Shown: positions 8,090 through 16,023, numbered from the stretch's first letter. The stretch: 24,532 nucleotides of DNA from Hyphomicrobiales bacterium (GCA_013002595.1 JABDJG010000129.1:1-24532); one strand, 5' to 3'. Made by a program: numbers and translations. Notes: generated by a model not told the origin, from the letters alone.

Positions 8090-8908
8090 TCAGGACACCC
8101 GATCGATCTTGATGGTGACGTACGTCCACAGCTTTGCCGCCAACTTCGGATTGGCGTCTTCAAACCGCATGGCCCAATTGTAGAAAGCCCGCTGCAGGAA
8201 ACGCGCGGGCAACAGGGCCTTTGCCTGGTTCGAGCTGATTGGATGGTGCGGGATGATTTCAATCTTGTTGTCACCAGCGAACTGTTGCCACCAGGCGCTG
8301 CTGTAATAGTGCGTGTAAAGTTTCTGTTTCCCGAGCAGCTTATTAATTTTCAGGAATTTCAATGCCAGCTGAACAATCATCAACGGCGATCTCGGATTGC
8401 AATAGACGATCACGATCCGCCCGCCCGGCCTGGTTGCTCTAATGAGTTCCCTGATCGCCTTGGCCTGAAGGTCCTTGTCGATGTGATAGATGACGTGGGC
8501 GCTCAAAGCCGCATCCACACTGGCGTCTGGAAGCGGAAGTTCCATCAGCGAAGCAATGTGGTACTCGCCCTTGGATCCCAGTTTTTTCCGGCATATTTCA
8601 ATCGATTTTTGCGAGATGTCGGCGCACACGACCTTGTCGAACTGATCGGCAATCCGAACATGGTTCGCGGGCAGGTCACCTGGCCCGGCAAAAAGCACGG
8701 TCGGGCCCAGTCCTTCGAGCAACGCTGCCGTTTTGACCTCTGTCTTGAGCAGGTAAGCGTCGTGGTCCTCGCCAAATTCGCGGAACAACCGGTCTTCGGC
8801 CACGACGCCGTGATCGTCTGCCACCCAGCCGGTTGAATCATAGAAATCACGGGTCTGATCCTCGACAGTGTCGTCGGACTGACGATCCTTCAGCGATACG
8901 TTTGCCAT
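8090..8908 (-). CDS. Class I SAM-dependent methyltransferase
   Basis: This 272-residue protein has the Methyltransf_11/25 layout. The motif I strand and loop is V-L-F-A-G-P-G-D-L at residues 71-79, which departs from the usual (D/E)-x-G-x-G-x-G. The acidic ribose contact is Asp97 in V-C-A-D-I-S, followed by L-P-L-P-D-A-S-V-D and then the motif R-P-G-G-R-I-V-I-V-Y. About 60 helical residues precede the fold and a less conserved C-terminal cap follows. The methyl acceptor cannot be inferred. The ATG at 8908 is preceded by AGAGGG. It lies between the dehydrogenase (upstream on the same strand, about 70 bp) and the caspase operon, with a 108-bp spacer to the latter, and I see no functional link with either. 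Confidence 0.78.
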   Translation of the reverse strand: MANVSLKDRQSDDTVEDQTRDFYDSTGWVADDHGVVAEDRLFREFGEDHDAYLLKTEVKTAALLEGLGPTVLFAGPGDLPANHVRIADQFDKVVCADISQKSIEICRKKLGSKGEYHIASLMELPLPDASVDAALSAHVIYHIDKDLQAKAIRELIRATRPGGRIVIVYCNPRSPLMIVQLALKFLKINKLLGKQKLYTHYYSSAWWQQFAGDNKIEIIPHHPISSNQAKALLPARFLQRAFYNWAMRFEDANPKLAAKLWTYVTIKIDRVS

Positions 8909-8957
8909 GCGAAGCCCTCTTTTGCGGACTTAAGCTCATACCCAACTTGTCTTAATA

Positions 8958-8980
8958 TTTCACAGCAAAACATGCTCTAG
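8958..8980 (-). repeat. Stop-anchored TAGAGCAT repeat at the dehydrogenase 3' end
   Basis: On the minus strand the dehydrogenase ends ...GCC TAG and runs on as AGCATGTTTTGCTGTG. The TAGAGCAT head matches the repeat that begins on the stop codon at 419 and one end of the element at 3482-3574. The TTCAATCGGCACC tail of the other copies is absent here. Confidence 0.45.
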
Positions 8981-11397
8981 GCGCGTGGCCGGTCGTTTTC
9001 CGGATCATATGCCGACTGCGGAATAATTCTGGCAGTCTTCATCTCGTCATAGATGGCAACCTCAAGTGCCTGACCTTCCTTGGCAACTGCAGGCTCAACA
9101 TATCCAAAGGCGAGCGACTTGCCGACGCTGTAACCGTAGCCACCCGACGTCGTCAGCCCGACGATCTTGCCGTCTGCATAGATCGGCTCATTGCCGCGGC
9201 AATCCGAATCCGATGCATCCACTTCCATATAGACCAGCTGGATACGCGCACCTTCCTGCTTGGATTTGAGCGTACCGGCCTTGCCGGTGAACTCCTTGTC
9301 GAGGCGCACGAAGCGCTCCATGTCGGCTTCGATCATGCTGATCTCGGTGGTCAGTTCACCGCCCCAGCCGCGATAGGCCTTTTCCATTCTGAGCGAGTTC
9401 ATCGCATAGGCGCCGAACAGTTTGATGCCGTGCGGTTCGCCTGCCGCCATCAGCGCATCGAACACTGCCGGCATGCCGGCCATCGGGCAATGCAGCTCCC
9501 AGCCCAATTCGCCGACATAGTTCATCCGCAACAAGCGCACACCGTCAACACCGGCAACGGTTGCCACCTTGGCCGTCAACCAGCGGAAAGCCCCGTTGGA
9601 CAGATCCTGATCGGTACAGGCCGATAGAATGTCGCGTGCCCTCGGCCCGGCCAGCACCAGACAGCCATAACCGTCGGTCACATCGGTGATCGTGACATCT
9701 TCATCCTTGTTCAGGCGCCACTTCAACGCATCCATATCATGCAGCTGCGCTGTTGCTGCGGACAGGACATAAAAACTGTCCTCCGCCAGGCGCGTGACGG
9801 TGATCTCGCTTTCGATAAACCCGCCCTCGGTCAAAAGGTGCCCAAGGATAATGCCGCCGTCTTTTTTCGGGATGCGGTTGGCGCATACCCGGTCAAGGAA
9901 GGCATGCGCATCGGGTCCCGATACTTCGAACTTGGCAAAGGTCGACAGGTCCATCAGCCCGCAGCGTTCGCGGACCGCTTCACATTCGGCCCTGACCGGC
10001 TCAAAAGCATTTGAACGGCGGAAGGAATAGTCTTCTCCGGTGCCGCTCTCATCGAACCAGCGCGCCCGCTCCCAGCCAAAAACCTCCTGGAATTGCGCGC
10101 CCGCTGTTGCCAGCCTGTCATGTACAGATGACGTCCTGATCGGCCGGCAGTCGGCGTGCTGCTCGCCGGGCCGGTAGCAGTAGTACATGTGCTGATAGTC
10201 GACCACCGCCATGGTCCGGGCATAATCCCCCTCTGCCCAGCTGTCATAACGGCGAGGGTCAAATTCATGCATGTTGATTTCCGACTGGCCATGCACCATC
10301 CATTGCGCCAGGTATTTGCCAAGGCCACCGCCCTGACCAACGCCAATCGACGCCCCGCAGGCCATCCAGTAGCCATGCGGACCGTGCGCCGGACCAACCA
10401 GTGCCGCAGCATCCGGTGTATGCGTGATCGCACCTGAGATGATCGATTTGATGCCGGCTTCGGCAAAAAGCGGCAGCCGTTCGGTTGCCTTTTCGAGCCA
10501 CGGCAGCAGCCGGTCGAGTTCGGGCGCTATCAGTTCGCTTTCGAAATCCCACGCCGGCGGTTTGCCGTCCCAGCAGATATGTGCGTTCTCGGTCTCGTAT
10601 GGCCCGACCAGCACGCCATGGGTCTCCTCGCGCAGATAGGAATGCGAATAAGGATCGCGCACCACCGGCAACTCTTTATCCATGTCGATCAGCTGCTGCA
10701 GCGGATCGGTGATGATGTAGTGGTGCAGCACGTTGGCAATCGGCGTGATGTGGCCTGTCCAGGCCGCGACGACATCGGAATATGAGCCTGCTGCATTCAC
10801 GACATGTTCGCAGGTGATGTCACCCTTTTCGGTAAACACCTTCCACTGGCCGTCCGGTAGCAGCTTGATGTCGTTGACCTGGCAGCGCCGGTAGATCGTC
10901 GCCCCGCCCTGGCGCGCACCGGCTGCCATCGCGTTGGTGACATCGGCCGGCGCCACATGGCCATCATTGATCGTCAAAAAGCCAAGCTTGACGCCAAACG
11001 GATCGAGGTAGGGGTGGTGTTCCTTGATTTCGTCCGGACCGATAAGGTGCGCCTCATACCCGATCAGCTTGGACATGCCGTAGACGTACTTGAACCACTC
11101 GACCTCATCGTCGCTGCAGGCCAGCCGGATGCCGCCACATCCGTGCCAGGAAACGGCCTCGCCGGTTTTTTCTTCCAGTGTTGGATAAAGCTCGATGCCG
11201 TATTGGTTGACCTTGGCCGCGTTGATCGAGCCGACATAGCTCGGGCACTGTCCGGCTGCATGCCAGGTCGAACCGGACGTCAGTTCACCCTTTTCGACAA
11301 GCACGACGTCTGTCCAGCCCTCCTCCACCAGATGATAGAGCAGGCCCACGCCCATCACGCCACCGCCAACAATGACCACCCGTGCATGCGATTTCAT
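8977..11397 (-). CDS. Dimethylglycine/sarcosine dehydrogenase-type flavoprotein (DAO + GcvT domains)
   Basis: The protein has 806 residues, the full length of the dimethylglycine dehydrogenase family. The N-terminal FAD motif is V-I-V-G-G-G-V-M-G-V-G at 8-18. His46 in T-S-G-S-T-W-H-A-A-G is the residue that binds FAD covalently in mammalian DMGDH and SarDH. The DAO domain extends to about residue 400, followed by an FAO_M-type linker and a C-terminal GcvT-like folate-binding half (F-E-V-S-G-P-D-A, L-R-M-N-Y-V-G-E-L-G-W-E-L, then R-M-E-K-A-Y-R-G-W). Expected chemistry is oxidative N-demethylation of dimethylglycine, sarcosine or a related methylamine, passing the C1 unit to tetrahydrofolate. 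GGAG lies 8 bp before the ATG. It fits downstream of choline/betaine breakdown (compare betC). It could also act on another N-methyl substrate; marine alphaproteobacteria carry many paralogues. Confidence 0.85.
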   Translation of the reverse strand: MKSHARVVIVGGGVMGVGLLYHLVEEGWTDVVLVEKGELTSGSTWHAAGQCPSYVGSINAAKVNQYGIELYPTLEEKTGEAVSWHGCGGIRLACSDDEVEWFKYVYGMSKLIGYEAHLIGPDEIKEHHPYLDPFGVKLGFLTINDGHVAPADVTNAMAAGARQGGATIYRRCQVNDIKLLPDGQWKVFTEKGDITCEHVVNAAGSYSDVVAAWTGHITPIANVLHHYIITDPLQQLIDMDKELPVVRDPYSHSYLREETHGVLVGPYETENAHICWDGKPPAWDFESELIAPELDRLLPWLEKATERLPLFAEAGIKSIISGAITHTPDAAALVGPAHGPHGYWMACGASIGVGQGGGLGKYLAQWMVHGQSEINMHEFDPRRYDSWAEGDYARTMAVVDYQHMYYCYRPGEQHADCRPIRTSSVHDRLATAGAQFQEVFGWERARWFDESGTGEDYSFRRSNAFEPVRAECEAVRERCGLMDLSTFAKFEVSGPDAHAFLDRVCANRIPKKDGGIILGHLLTEGGFIESEITVTRLAEDSFYVLSAATAQLHDMDALKWRLNKDEDVTITDVTDGYGCLVLAGPRARDILSACTDQDLSNGAFRWLTAKVATVAGVDGVRLLRMNYVGELGWELHCPMAGMPAVFDALMAAGEPHGIKLFGAYAMNSLRMEKAYRGWGGELTTEISMIEADMERFVRLDKEFTGKAGTLKSKQEGARIQLVYMEVDASDSDCRGNEPIYADGKIVGLTTSGGYGYSVGKSLAFGYVEPAVAKEGQALEVAIYDEMKTARIIPQSAYDPENDRPRA

Positions 11398-11522
11398 TCG
11401 TTATCTCCAGGACTTTGATTGCTTGAGGTAAGTAGAGCCAAATTCACGTCACCACGTAAAGCACGAAACCGCCGCGCCGTGGCAAATAGCGACATGGCAA
11501 CGTATTTCTGCCACTCACAAGT

Positions 11523-11546
11523 TAGAGCGGTTTCACCAATGGTGAA
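11523..11546 (+). repeat. TAGAGCGGTTT-type repeat with hairpin
   Basis: The sequence TAGAGCGG is followed by a 6-bp hairpin, TTCACC-AAT-GGTGAA. The head resembles the TAAAGCGGTTT stretch that begins on the cysQ stop at 18954, and more loosely the TAGAGCAT heads. It is probably another member of the same short repeat group. The head match is short, so family membership is tentative. Confidence 0.4.
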
Positions 11547-11597
11547 TTGTTTGATCTGTTGATAGGCGTCACTTGGGTAGCCATCCAAATACTGGGC

Positions 11598-11636
11598 AAA
11601 AAATTAGGCCCAGCCGAAGGACTACCAGCTGGGCCT
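11598..11636 (-). terminator. Rho-independent terminator (minus strand)
   Basis: A perfect 9-bp stem, AGGCCCAGC (11606-11614) with GCTGGGCCT (11628-11636), has a 13-nt loop. On the minus strand it is followed by AATTTTTTG, so it is oriented to stop transcripts coming from mnmA or from an RNA gene starting between 11640 and 11920. It lies about 285 nt past the mnmA stop, which is far for that gene alone and raises the possibility of a separate small transcript. Confidence 0.7.
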
Positions 11637-11724
11637 ATTGTTCGGTCCCTCTCACAAAGCGGAACCAGAGTGACGAATAATTGGTAGCAACTCCAACTTG
11701 GTAAGAATATTCAACAAAAGTATA

Positions 11725-11755
11725 AGACCCTGAGCCGGTATCCCGGTCAGGGTCT
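11725..11755 (-). terminator. Strong hairpin, possible mnmA terminator
   Basis: The arms AGACCCTGA and TCAGGGTCT pair perfectly, and the interior CCGG-TATC-CCGG extends the stem to about 13 bp with one bulged G. On the minus strand the hairpin is followed by TTATACTTTTG, an interrupted U-rich tract, so it may terminate mnmA (stop at 11922). On the plus strand no U-run follows. Confidence 0.5.
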
Positions 11756-11921
11756 GAATGTCGCGCAGTAGTCCTTCTTTTCTGTTTCCAGAATTACCGC
11801 GCGACAAAGTTCATCCTATAAAGACCAAATCGGTTCAGCGCAACGCAAAAAGACCGCTGAATATCCCCAAAAACCGCAATTATCTGCCAGTTCTGGCCAA
11901 TTTGTCACACGGCCGGTCAGA

Positions 11922-13160
11922 TCACGCAACGGGAGGTAAGTGGGCCAACCCTTCATTGGAACCGGAGGTTGAGTGCTCCGGCGTCAAATCATCATCCACC
12001 GACGTTTTGACAATGAACCCACCGCCAAAAACCCTCGAATCGGCGCCAGGCTGTTGATAAATCACACAAGCCTGGCCCGGTGACACACCAAAATCGCCGT
12101 CATCGAGGGTTACGATGACCGAATCACCACGTTGAGCGATTCGCGCCGGCACCGCCGGCCGCGTCGAGCGGATCTTCACATAGACCGCCATATCTTCAAT
12201 GCGGCCGTCTTGGTCCATCGGTCCGAGCCAATTGACATCGCGCAATTCGATATACCGGCGCAGCAATGCTTCATGCGGGCCGACGATGACCTTCCTCGCC
12301 GGTGCATCAAGCGCGACAACATAGAGCGGCGAGCCCTCCCCGATGCCGAGGCCACGGCGCTGGCCGATGGTAAAGTTGACGATGCCGCTGTGCTGACCGA
12401 GCACGCGGCCGTCCAGATGAACGATATCGCCCGGCGCGGCCGCGTCCGGCCGCAGCCGCTCAATCACCCGGGCATAGCCGCCTTCGGGCACAAAACAGAT
12501 ATCCTGGCTGTCCGGCTTATCGGCGATTGTCAGCCCCATGTCTGCTGCCAGCTGGCGGGCTTCCTGCTTGGTGAGCGCCCCCAGCGGGAACCTCAGATAA
12601 TCGACCTGTTCCTGGGTGGTTGCGAACAGGAAGTAACTTTGATCACGGTTCATGTCAGCCGGCGTCAGGAGATCCCGGTGGCCCGATCCATCTGCGCGCG
12701 CAGCGCTCTTTATATAATGCCCCGTCGCCAGAGCCGCCGCCCCCAGATCACGCGCCCGGCCAAGCAGATCGGCAAATTTCACCGTCTGGTTGCAAGTCAC
12801 ACACGGGATCGGCGTCTCACCGGCCAGATAGCTGTCGGCAAAATTCTCGATCACGGCCGTGCGAAACCGAGATTCGAAATCCAGCACATAATGCGGCATG
12901 TCGAGCATGGCCGCCACGCGGCGGGCATCATGGATATCCTGGCCGGCACAGCAGGCCTGCTTGCGCTGGACGGCCTGGCCATGATCGTAAAGCTGCAGGG
13001 TAATGCCGACGACATCATAACCGGCATGTTTCAAAAGCCCGGCCGTCACCGATGAATCAACGCCGCCCGACATCGCCACAACCACCCGCGTGGCCGCCGG
13101 CTCACCGGCCAGGCCGATACTGCGGTGGATCAGATCCAGAATGTTGTCACCAAGGTGCAT
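11922..13160 (-). CDS. mnmA: tRNA-specific 2-thiouridylase MnmA
   Basis: MnmA inserts sulfur at position 2 of wobble uridine 34 in tRNAs for Lys, Glu and Gln, using sulfur relayed from a cysteine desulfurase. The protein has 412 residues. The PP-loop ATP-binding motif S-G-G-V-D-S-S starts at residue 31. The two catalytic cysteines are Cys123 in P-C-V-T-C-N-Q and Cys222 in S-Q-D-I-C-F-V-P-E-G. The T-G-H-Y block near residue 146, the M-N-R-D-Q-S-Y-F-L segment and the G-Q-R-R-G-L-G stretch in the middle domain are all present. A C-terminal beta-barrel follows. The tail after the last conserved segment (about 30 residues) is longer than in E. coli. It is divergently oriented to sciP with a 231-bp spacer. 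The call is secure. Confidence 0.96.
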   Translation of the reverse strand: MHLGDNILDLIHRSIGLAGEPAATRVVVAMSGGVDSSVTAGLLKHAGYDVVGITLQLYDHGQAVQRKQACCAGQDIHDARRVAAMLDMPHYVLDFESRFRTAVIENFADSYLAGETPIPCVTCNQTVKFADLLGRARDLGAAALATGHYIKSAARADGSGHRDLLTPADMNRDQSYFLFATTQEQVDYLRFPLGALTKQEARQLAADMGLTIADKPDSQDICFVPEGGYARVIERLRPDAAAPGDIVHLDGRVLGQHSGIVNFTIGQRRGLGIGEGSPLYVVALDAPARKVIVGPHEALLRRYIELRDVNWLGPMDQDGRIEDMAVYVKIRSTRPAVPARIAQRGDSVIVTLDDGDFGVSPGQACVIYQQPGADSRVFGGGFIVKTSVDDDLTPEHSTSGSNEGLAHLPPVA

Positions 13161-13293
13161 GAAGCGGATTGCCCGTTATGTCAGTCTACCGGCAGACATA
13201 TGGGTCTTCCAGGTGGCCGAGTAAACTGCAAACTATCGTCCAAAATTCCCTAATCAGCCCAAAGTGTCCTGTTTTGGCGCACAATCAAGGGTG

Positions 13294-13311
13294 ATGTTTG
13301 TAAAATGTTTG
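13294..13311. promoter_or_regulatory. ATGTTTG direct repeat in the mnmA/sciP divergent spacer
   Basis: ATGTTTG occurs at 13294-13300 and again at 13305-13311, spaced 11 bp apart, one helical turn, and the hexamer TGTTTG recurs at 13358-13363. The pair lies about 80 bp before sciP in a spacer with divergent genes, so it could be an operator. No protein is assigned and chance is not excluded. A single TTAA (13330-13333) is the only CtrA half-site I find here. Confidence 0.3.
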
Positions 13312-13391
13312 CATCTGCTTAGACCTTTCTTAAACGCAATCCGCTAATTTGGCATCGTGTTTGAGTAAGTTAGTTCAGGTGTATCTGCGTA

Positions 13392-13667
13392 ATGAATGGT
13401 CAGTTGCGTTCTCGTGTAAACTACGTCATCGGGCCCGATGGCAGTCCACTAACGATTGCTGATTTGCCGCCTCCCGGCACCCGTCGTTGGGTAATCCGGC
13501 GCAAGGCGGAAGTTGTTGCTGCTGTCCGCGGCGGCCTGTTGTCGCTTGAGGATGCATGCACCCGTTATACATTGACGGTTGAAGAATACCTTGCCTGGCA
13601 ACGTTCGATCGACCGGCATGGCCTGCCTGGTCTTCGCACCACCCGCATTCAGCAGTACCGCGGCTAA
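13392..13667 (+). CDS. sciP: SciP, DUF1153 inhibitor of CtrA-activated transcription
   Basis: The 91-residue protein is a very clear DUF1153/SciP member. It has V-N-Y-V-I-G-P-D-G-S-P-L-T, the D-L-P-P-P hinge, R-R-W-V-I-R-R-K-A-E-V-V-A-A-V-R-G-G-L-L and a helix-turn-helix ending in the W-Q-R-S-I-D-R-H-G-L-P-G-L-R-T-T block. In Caulobacter, SciP binds DNA and the CtrA-RNA polymerase complex and represses CtrA-dependent promoters in G1. ctrA lies only 2.7 kb downstream here. The start at 13392 matches the usual N-terminal length of the family. I could not find a full CtrA site (TTAA-N7-TTAA) in the upstream spacer, so autoregulation by CtrA is not evident. Confidence 0.95.
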   Translation: MNGQLRSRVNYVIGPDGSPLTIADLPPPGTRRWVIRRKAEVVAAVRGGLLSLEDACTRYTLTVEEYLAWQRSIDRHGLPGLRTTRIQQYRG

Positions 13668-13789
13668 GTCCGCCTCAACCACACCTCCATCTTATCTGTC
13701 TGCCCGTATGCGCAATGCGTTGTGCCCGGTGTTGCCGTGCTGTATGCCGCATACCATAAACGTCAATGACTGAAGCGAGGTCGGCTGGC

Positions 13790-14731
13790 ATGGCCAAAGG
13801 TTCTCACGATCATCTTGAAGACCCGCGCAACGCGGATATCCTTATCTCGATCAACGGCGAGTTGTTCAAACGGGATCAGGCCATGGTGTCGGTCTTCGAT
13901 TCAGGCTTTATCCTCGGAGATGGCGTTTGGGAAGGCTTGCGCATGCATGACGGCGGCATCGCCTTCCTCGATCAGCATCTCGAACGTCTCTATGAGGGCG
14001 CCAAGGCAATCGACCTCGACGTCGGCATCGACCATCACGCCTTGACCGCACGGCTTTTTGAATGCCTTGACGCCAATGGCATGAACGATGGTGTTCACAT
14101 TCGCCTGATGGTGACCCGCGGCATCAAGGCAACGCCGTATCAGGATCCACGGGTTACAATTTCACCTGCCACGATTGTCATCATCCCGGAATACAAGGTG
14201 CCCAACCCGAAAAAACTCACCGACGGCATCACTGTTTACACAGTGTCGGTGCGCCGTGGGTACCCCGATGTCCAGGATCAAAAGCTCAACTCGCATTCCA
14301 AGCTCAATTGCATCACCGCCTGCATTCAGGCAACCAAGGCCGGCGCCGATGAAGGCCTGATGCTCGACCCGCACGGATTTGTTGCAACTTGCAACTCAAC
14401 CCACTTTTTTATCGTTCGCCGCGGCGAAGTGTGGACCTCGACCGGTCAGTACTGCATTCCCGGCATCACCCGCGGCAACATCATTCATGTATGCCGCGAG
14501 AACGGCATACCGGTGCATGAAAAACCGTTCTCTCTGTATGAAGTCTATGGCGCTGATGAAGTCTTTGTGACCGGGACCTTCGCCGGCCTCGTCCCGGTGC
14601 GCCAGATTGATGGCCGCGCGATTGCCCATCCCCTGGCAAAAGGTGAAACCTGGGCCGGCCCGGGGCCCATGACCAGGAAACTGAGCGAGCTTTACATAAA
14701 ACATGCAAGCGCCAGCGCGGTACGCCCATGA
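13790..14731 (+). CDS. Class IV PLP aminotransferase (branched-chain/D-amino-acid type)
   Basis: This 313-residue fold-type IV aminotransferase has an R-L-Y-E-G helix near 66-70. A lysine-containing stretch at 165-173 (K-L-N-S-H-S-K-L-N) provides the PLP Lys, either K165 or K171; spacing alone does not decide. A-D-E-G-L at 186-190 and the cofactor phosphate-binding P-G-I-T-R-G-N loop at 224-230 follow. I place the start at 13790, since GCGAGG lies 9 nt upstream; an ATG at 13766 has no ribosome-binding site. The spacing around the lysine and the S-T-H-F-F-I block differ from IlvE, so a different amino or keto acid is likely. Its TGA overlaps the ATG of the next gene (ATGA), so it is translationally coupled to a sulfotransferase-like protein, suggesting successive steps on one compound. 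Confidence 0.83.
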   Translation: MAKGSHDHLEDPRNADILISINGELFKRDQAMVSVFDSGFILGDGVWEGLRMHDGGIAFLDQHLERLYEGAKAIDLDVGIDHHALTARLFECLDANGMNDGVHIRLMVTRGIKATPYQDPRVTISPATIVIIPEYKVPNPKKLTDGITVYTVSVRRGYPDVQDQKLNSHSKLNCITACIQATKAGADEGLMLDPHGFVATCNSTHFFIVRRGEVWTSTGQYCIPGITRGNIIHVCRENGIPVHEKPFSLYEVYGADEVFVTGTFAGLVPVRQIDGRAIAHPLAKGETWAGPGPMTRKLSELYIKHASASAVRP

Positions 14732-15456
14732 CGGAACAGATCAAACGAATCGCCATGTGGTCGGGTCCACGCAACATCTCCACCGCCATGATGTATTCCT
14801 TCGCCAGCCGGCCCGACTGTGCCGTTTGGGATGAACCGTTTTATGCGTTTTATTTGAGAAACGCTGGCATCACCCATCCGCTGAACCAGGAAATCATCGA
14901 TGCTGGTGAACCCGATTGGGACAAGGTCGTACAACTGTGCTGTGAGGGAGATCCCGGTAAACCGGTCTACTATCAAAAGCACATGACCCATCACATGATA
15001 GACGGCTACGACCGCAGCTGGCTGCAGGCGCTGGACAATGCCTTTTTGATCCGCGCGCCCGAACGTGTACTCGCCAGCTATGCCCGCAAGCGCGACGAGG
15101 TCACTCTTCGGGATATCGGATTTGTCGAGCAGGCTGAGATTTTCGATACGGTTTGCGACACGCTCGGCAAGGCACCGCCGGTTGTCGATACCGATGAAAT
15201 TCTCTGTGGTCCCGAGACAACCCTTGGCAAATTGTGCACGGCGCTCGACATACCGTTTCGACCCGAAATGCTGTCCTGGCAAGCCGGTCCGAAACCCTAT
15301 GATGGCGTGTGGGCGCCGCACTGGTACAATGCTGTGTGGCAATCAGACGGCTTCAACCGCCCACCCTCGCACGACGTTGACTTGGACCCCCACCATCAGC
15401 AGATCGCAGATCACGCCCGCCCGCTCTACGAAAAGCTCAAGGCCCACAAGCTTTAG
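14728..15456 (+). CDS. Sulfotransferase-family P-loop protein
   Basis: The 242-residue protein begins with a sulfotransferase 5'-phosphosulfate loop, S12-G-P-R-N-I-S-T19, and has the 3'-phosphate motif with Arg109 and Ser117 (F-L-I-R-A-P-E-R-V-L-A-S-Y). Family members move sulfuryl groups from PAPS, though many bacterial homologues are uncharacterised. Its ATG overlaps the aminotransferase stop, so the two proteins are made together. I recall plant proteins annotated as branched-chain aminotransferase-like in which a similar P-loop domain is joined to an aminotransferase; I could not check this. If true, it supports a shared pathway. The TAG stop is the first triplet of a dispersed repeat. 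The acceptor is unknown; a hydroxy or amino acid derived from the aminotransferase step is my inference. Confidence 0.8.
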   Translation: MTEQIKRIAMWSGPRNISTAMMYSFASRPDCAVWDEPFYAFYLRNAGITHPLNQEIIDAGEPDWDKVVQLCCEGDPGKPVYYQKHMTHHMIDGYDRSWLQALDNAFLIRAPERVLASYARKRDEVTLRDIGFVEQAEIFDTVCDTLGKAPPVVDTDEILCGPETTLGKLCTALDIPFRPEMLSWQAGPKPYDGVWAPHWYNAVWQSDGFNRPPSHDVDLDPHHQQIADHARPLYEKLKAHKL

Positions 15457-15487
15457 GACATGATGCGTTCAATCGGCACCGGCCCCA
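15454..15487 (+). repeat. Stop-codon-anchored repeat, copy 2
   Basis: It starts on the sulfotransferase TAG as TAGGACATGATGCG and continues TTCAATCGGCACCGGCCC. The tail is identical to copy 1 (419-453) and the head has the same 14-nt length. It lies in the convergent spacer before the fliJ-like gene. Confidence 0.7.
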
Positions 15488-15521
15488 GCCGGGATGGCGC
15501 ATTCTTGAAACAGGTGTTGTA

Positions 15522-15911
15522 TTAGCGGCTGGCGAGCAACGGCGCTTCGATCACATCGACGTCCGGCAGGGACTGAACACCGCCCTCTTTCTCAGCCATC
15601 AGCTCAACCTTGCGCAACTCGGCCTCGGCCTCATTGGCCTGGGCTTTGATGGCATCGTGCTGGGCGGTCAGGTCATCGATCGACTTGACCAGATTGTCAT
15701 GCCGTGAGCGCAACGACTTTGCCGTCATGGAATAGTTGAAATGAGCCGGATCGGCCACGCCGCTCCGGGTTTCTTCGGCTTCGATCTGCTGGTCGATATC
15801 GCTTAATTTGCGGTTGAACTCGCCGATCATCAGATCGATCTCGGCAACCTGCTGTTGCTTTTCTTCGAACTGGAAGCGATGAAAACGCAAAATGGAATCT
15901 TTGGAACGCAT
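15522..15911 (-). CDS. fliJ: FliJ-like coiled-coil protein next to ctrA
   Basis: This is a 129-residue, almost fully helical and highly charged protein. It opens with M-R-S-K-D-S-I-L-R-F-H-R-F-Q and carries long heptad-like stretches. The D-P-A-H-F-N-Y-S block in the middle is typical of alphaproteobacterial proteins annotated as flagellar export chaperone FliJ, which are commonly encoded beside ctrA in Rhizobiales. FliJ promotes substrate docking at the flagellar type III export ATPase. I start at 15911, which matches family N-termini; an in-frame ATG at 15932 adds seven residues. The remaining flagellar genes are not in this window, so the flagellar role rests on family resemblance and the conserved position. 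It is divergent from ctrA and shares its regulatory spacer. Confidence 0.75.
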   Translation of the reverse strand: MRSKDSILRFHRFQFEEKQQQVAEIDLMIGEFNRKLSDIDQQIEAEETRSGVADPAHFNYSMTAKSLRSRHDNLVKSIDDLTAQHDAIKAQANEAEAELRKVELMAEKEGGVQSLPDVDVIEAPLLASR

Positions 15912-16023
15912 GGGCCTGGCCCCTTCACTCAAAACTCAAAACAACAAACTCAAATGGCCAGGTTGCGGTTCGCGATCTCCTCATCATCAAAATGATGCAA
16001 ATTACAGATCAGACTTCCCGTCG

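Larger units (their letters stand above)
11398..11921. other. Hairpin-rich intergenic region between mnmA and the dehydrogenase
   Basis: This 524-bp spacer has no convincing gene; a 64-codon minus-strand frame covering 11394-11588 lacks a Shine-Dalgarno site and any family resemblance. It holds at least five inverted repeats: 11532-11546, 11606-11636, 11725-11755, 11759-11806 and 11834-11861. Two of these, read on the minus strand, look like terminators following mnmA. The stretch 11606-11755 could be a small minus-strand RNA or simply an extended mnmA 3' untranslated region. Base composition is more AT-rich than the flanking genes. Confidence 0.5.

Noticed and set aside
8045..8836. A 263-codon plus-strand frame opposite the methyltransferase
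   Set aside because: The minus-strand protein shows clear SAM-methyltransferase motifs; the plus-strand frame is compositionally a shadow.
11394..11588. A 64-codon minus-strand frame upstream of the dehydrogenase
   Set aside because: It overlaps the dehydrogenase start by four bases but has no Shine-Dalgarno sequence and crosses a hairpin repeat, and the protein resembles nothing known to me.
13579..13773. A 64-codon plus-strand frame overlapping the sciP end
   Set aside because: It is out of frame with sciP, ends at the next gene, and contains no recognisable motif.
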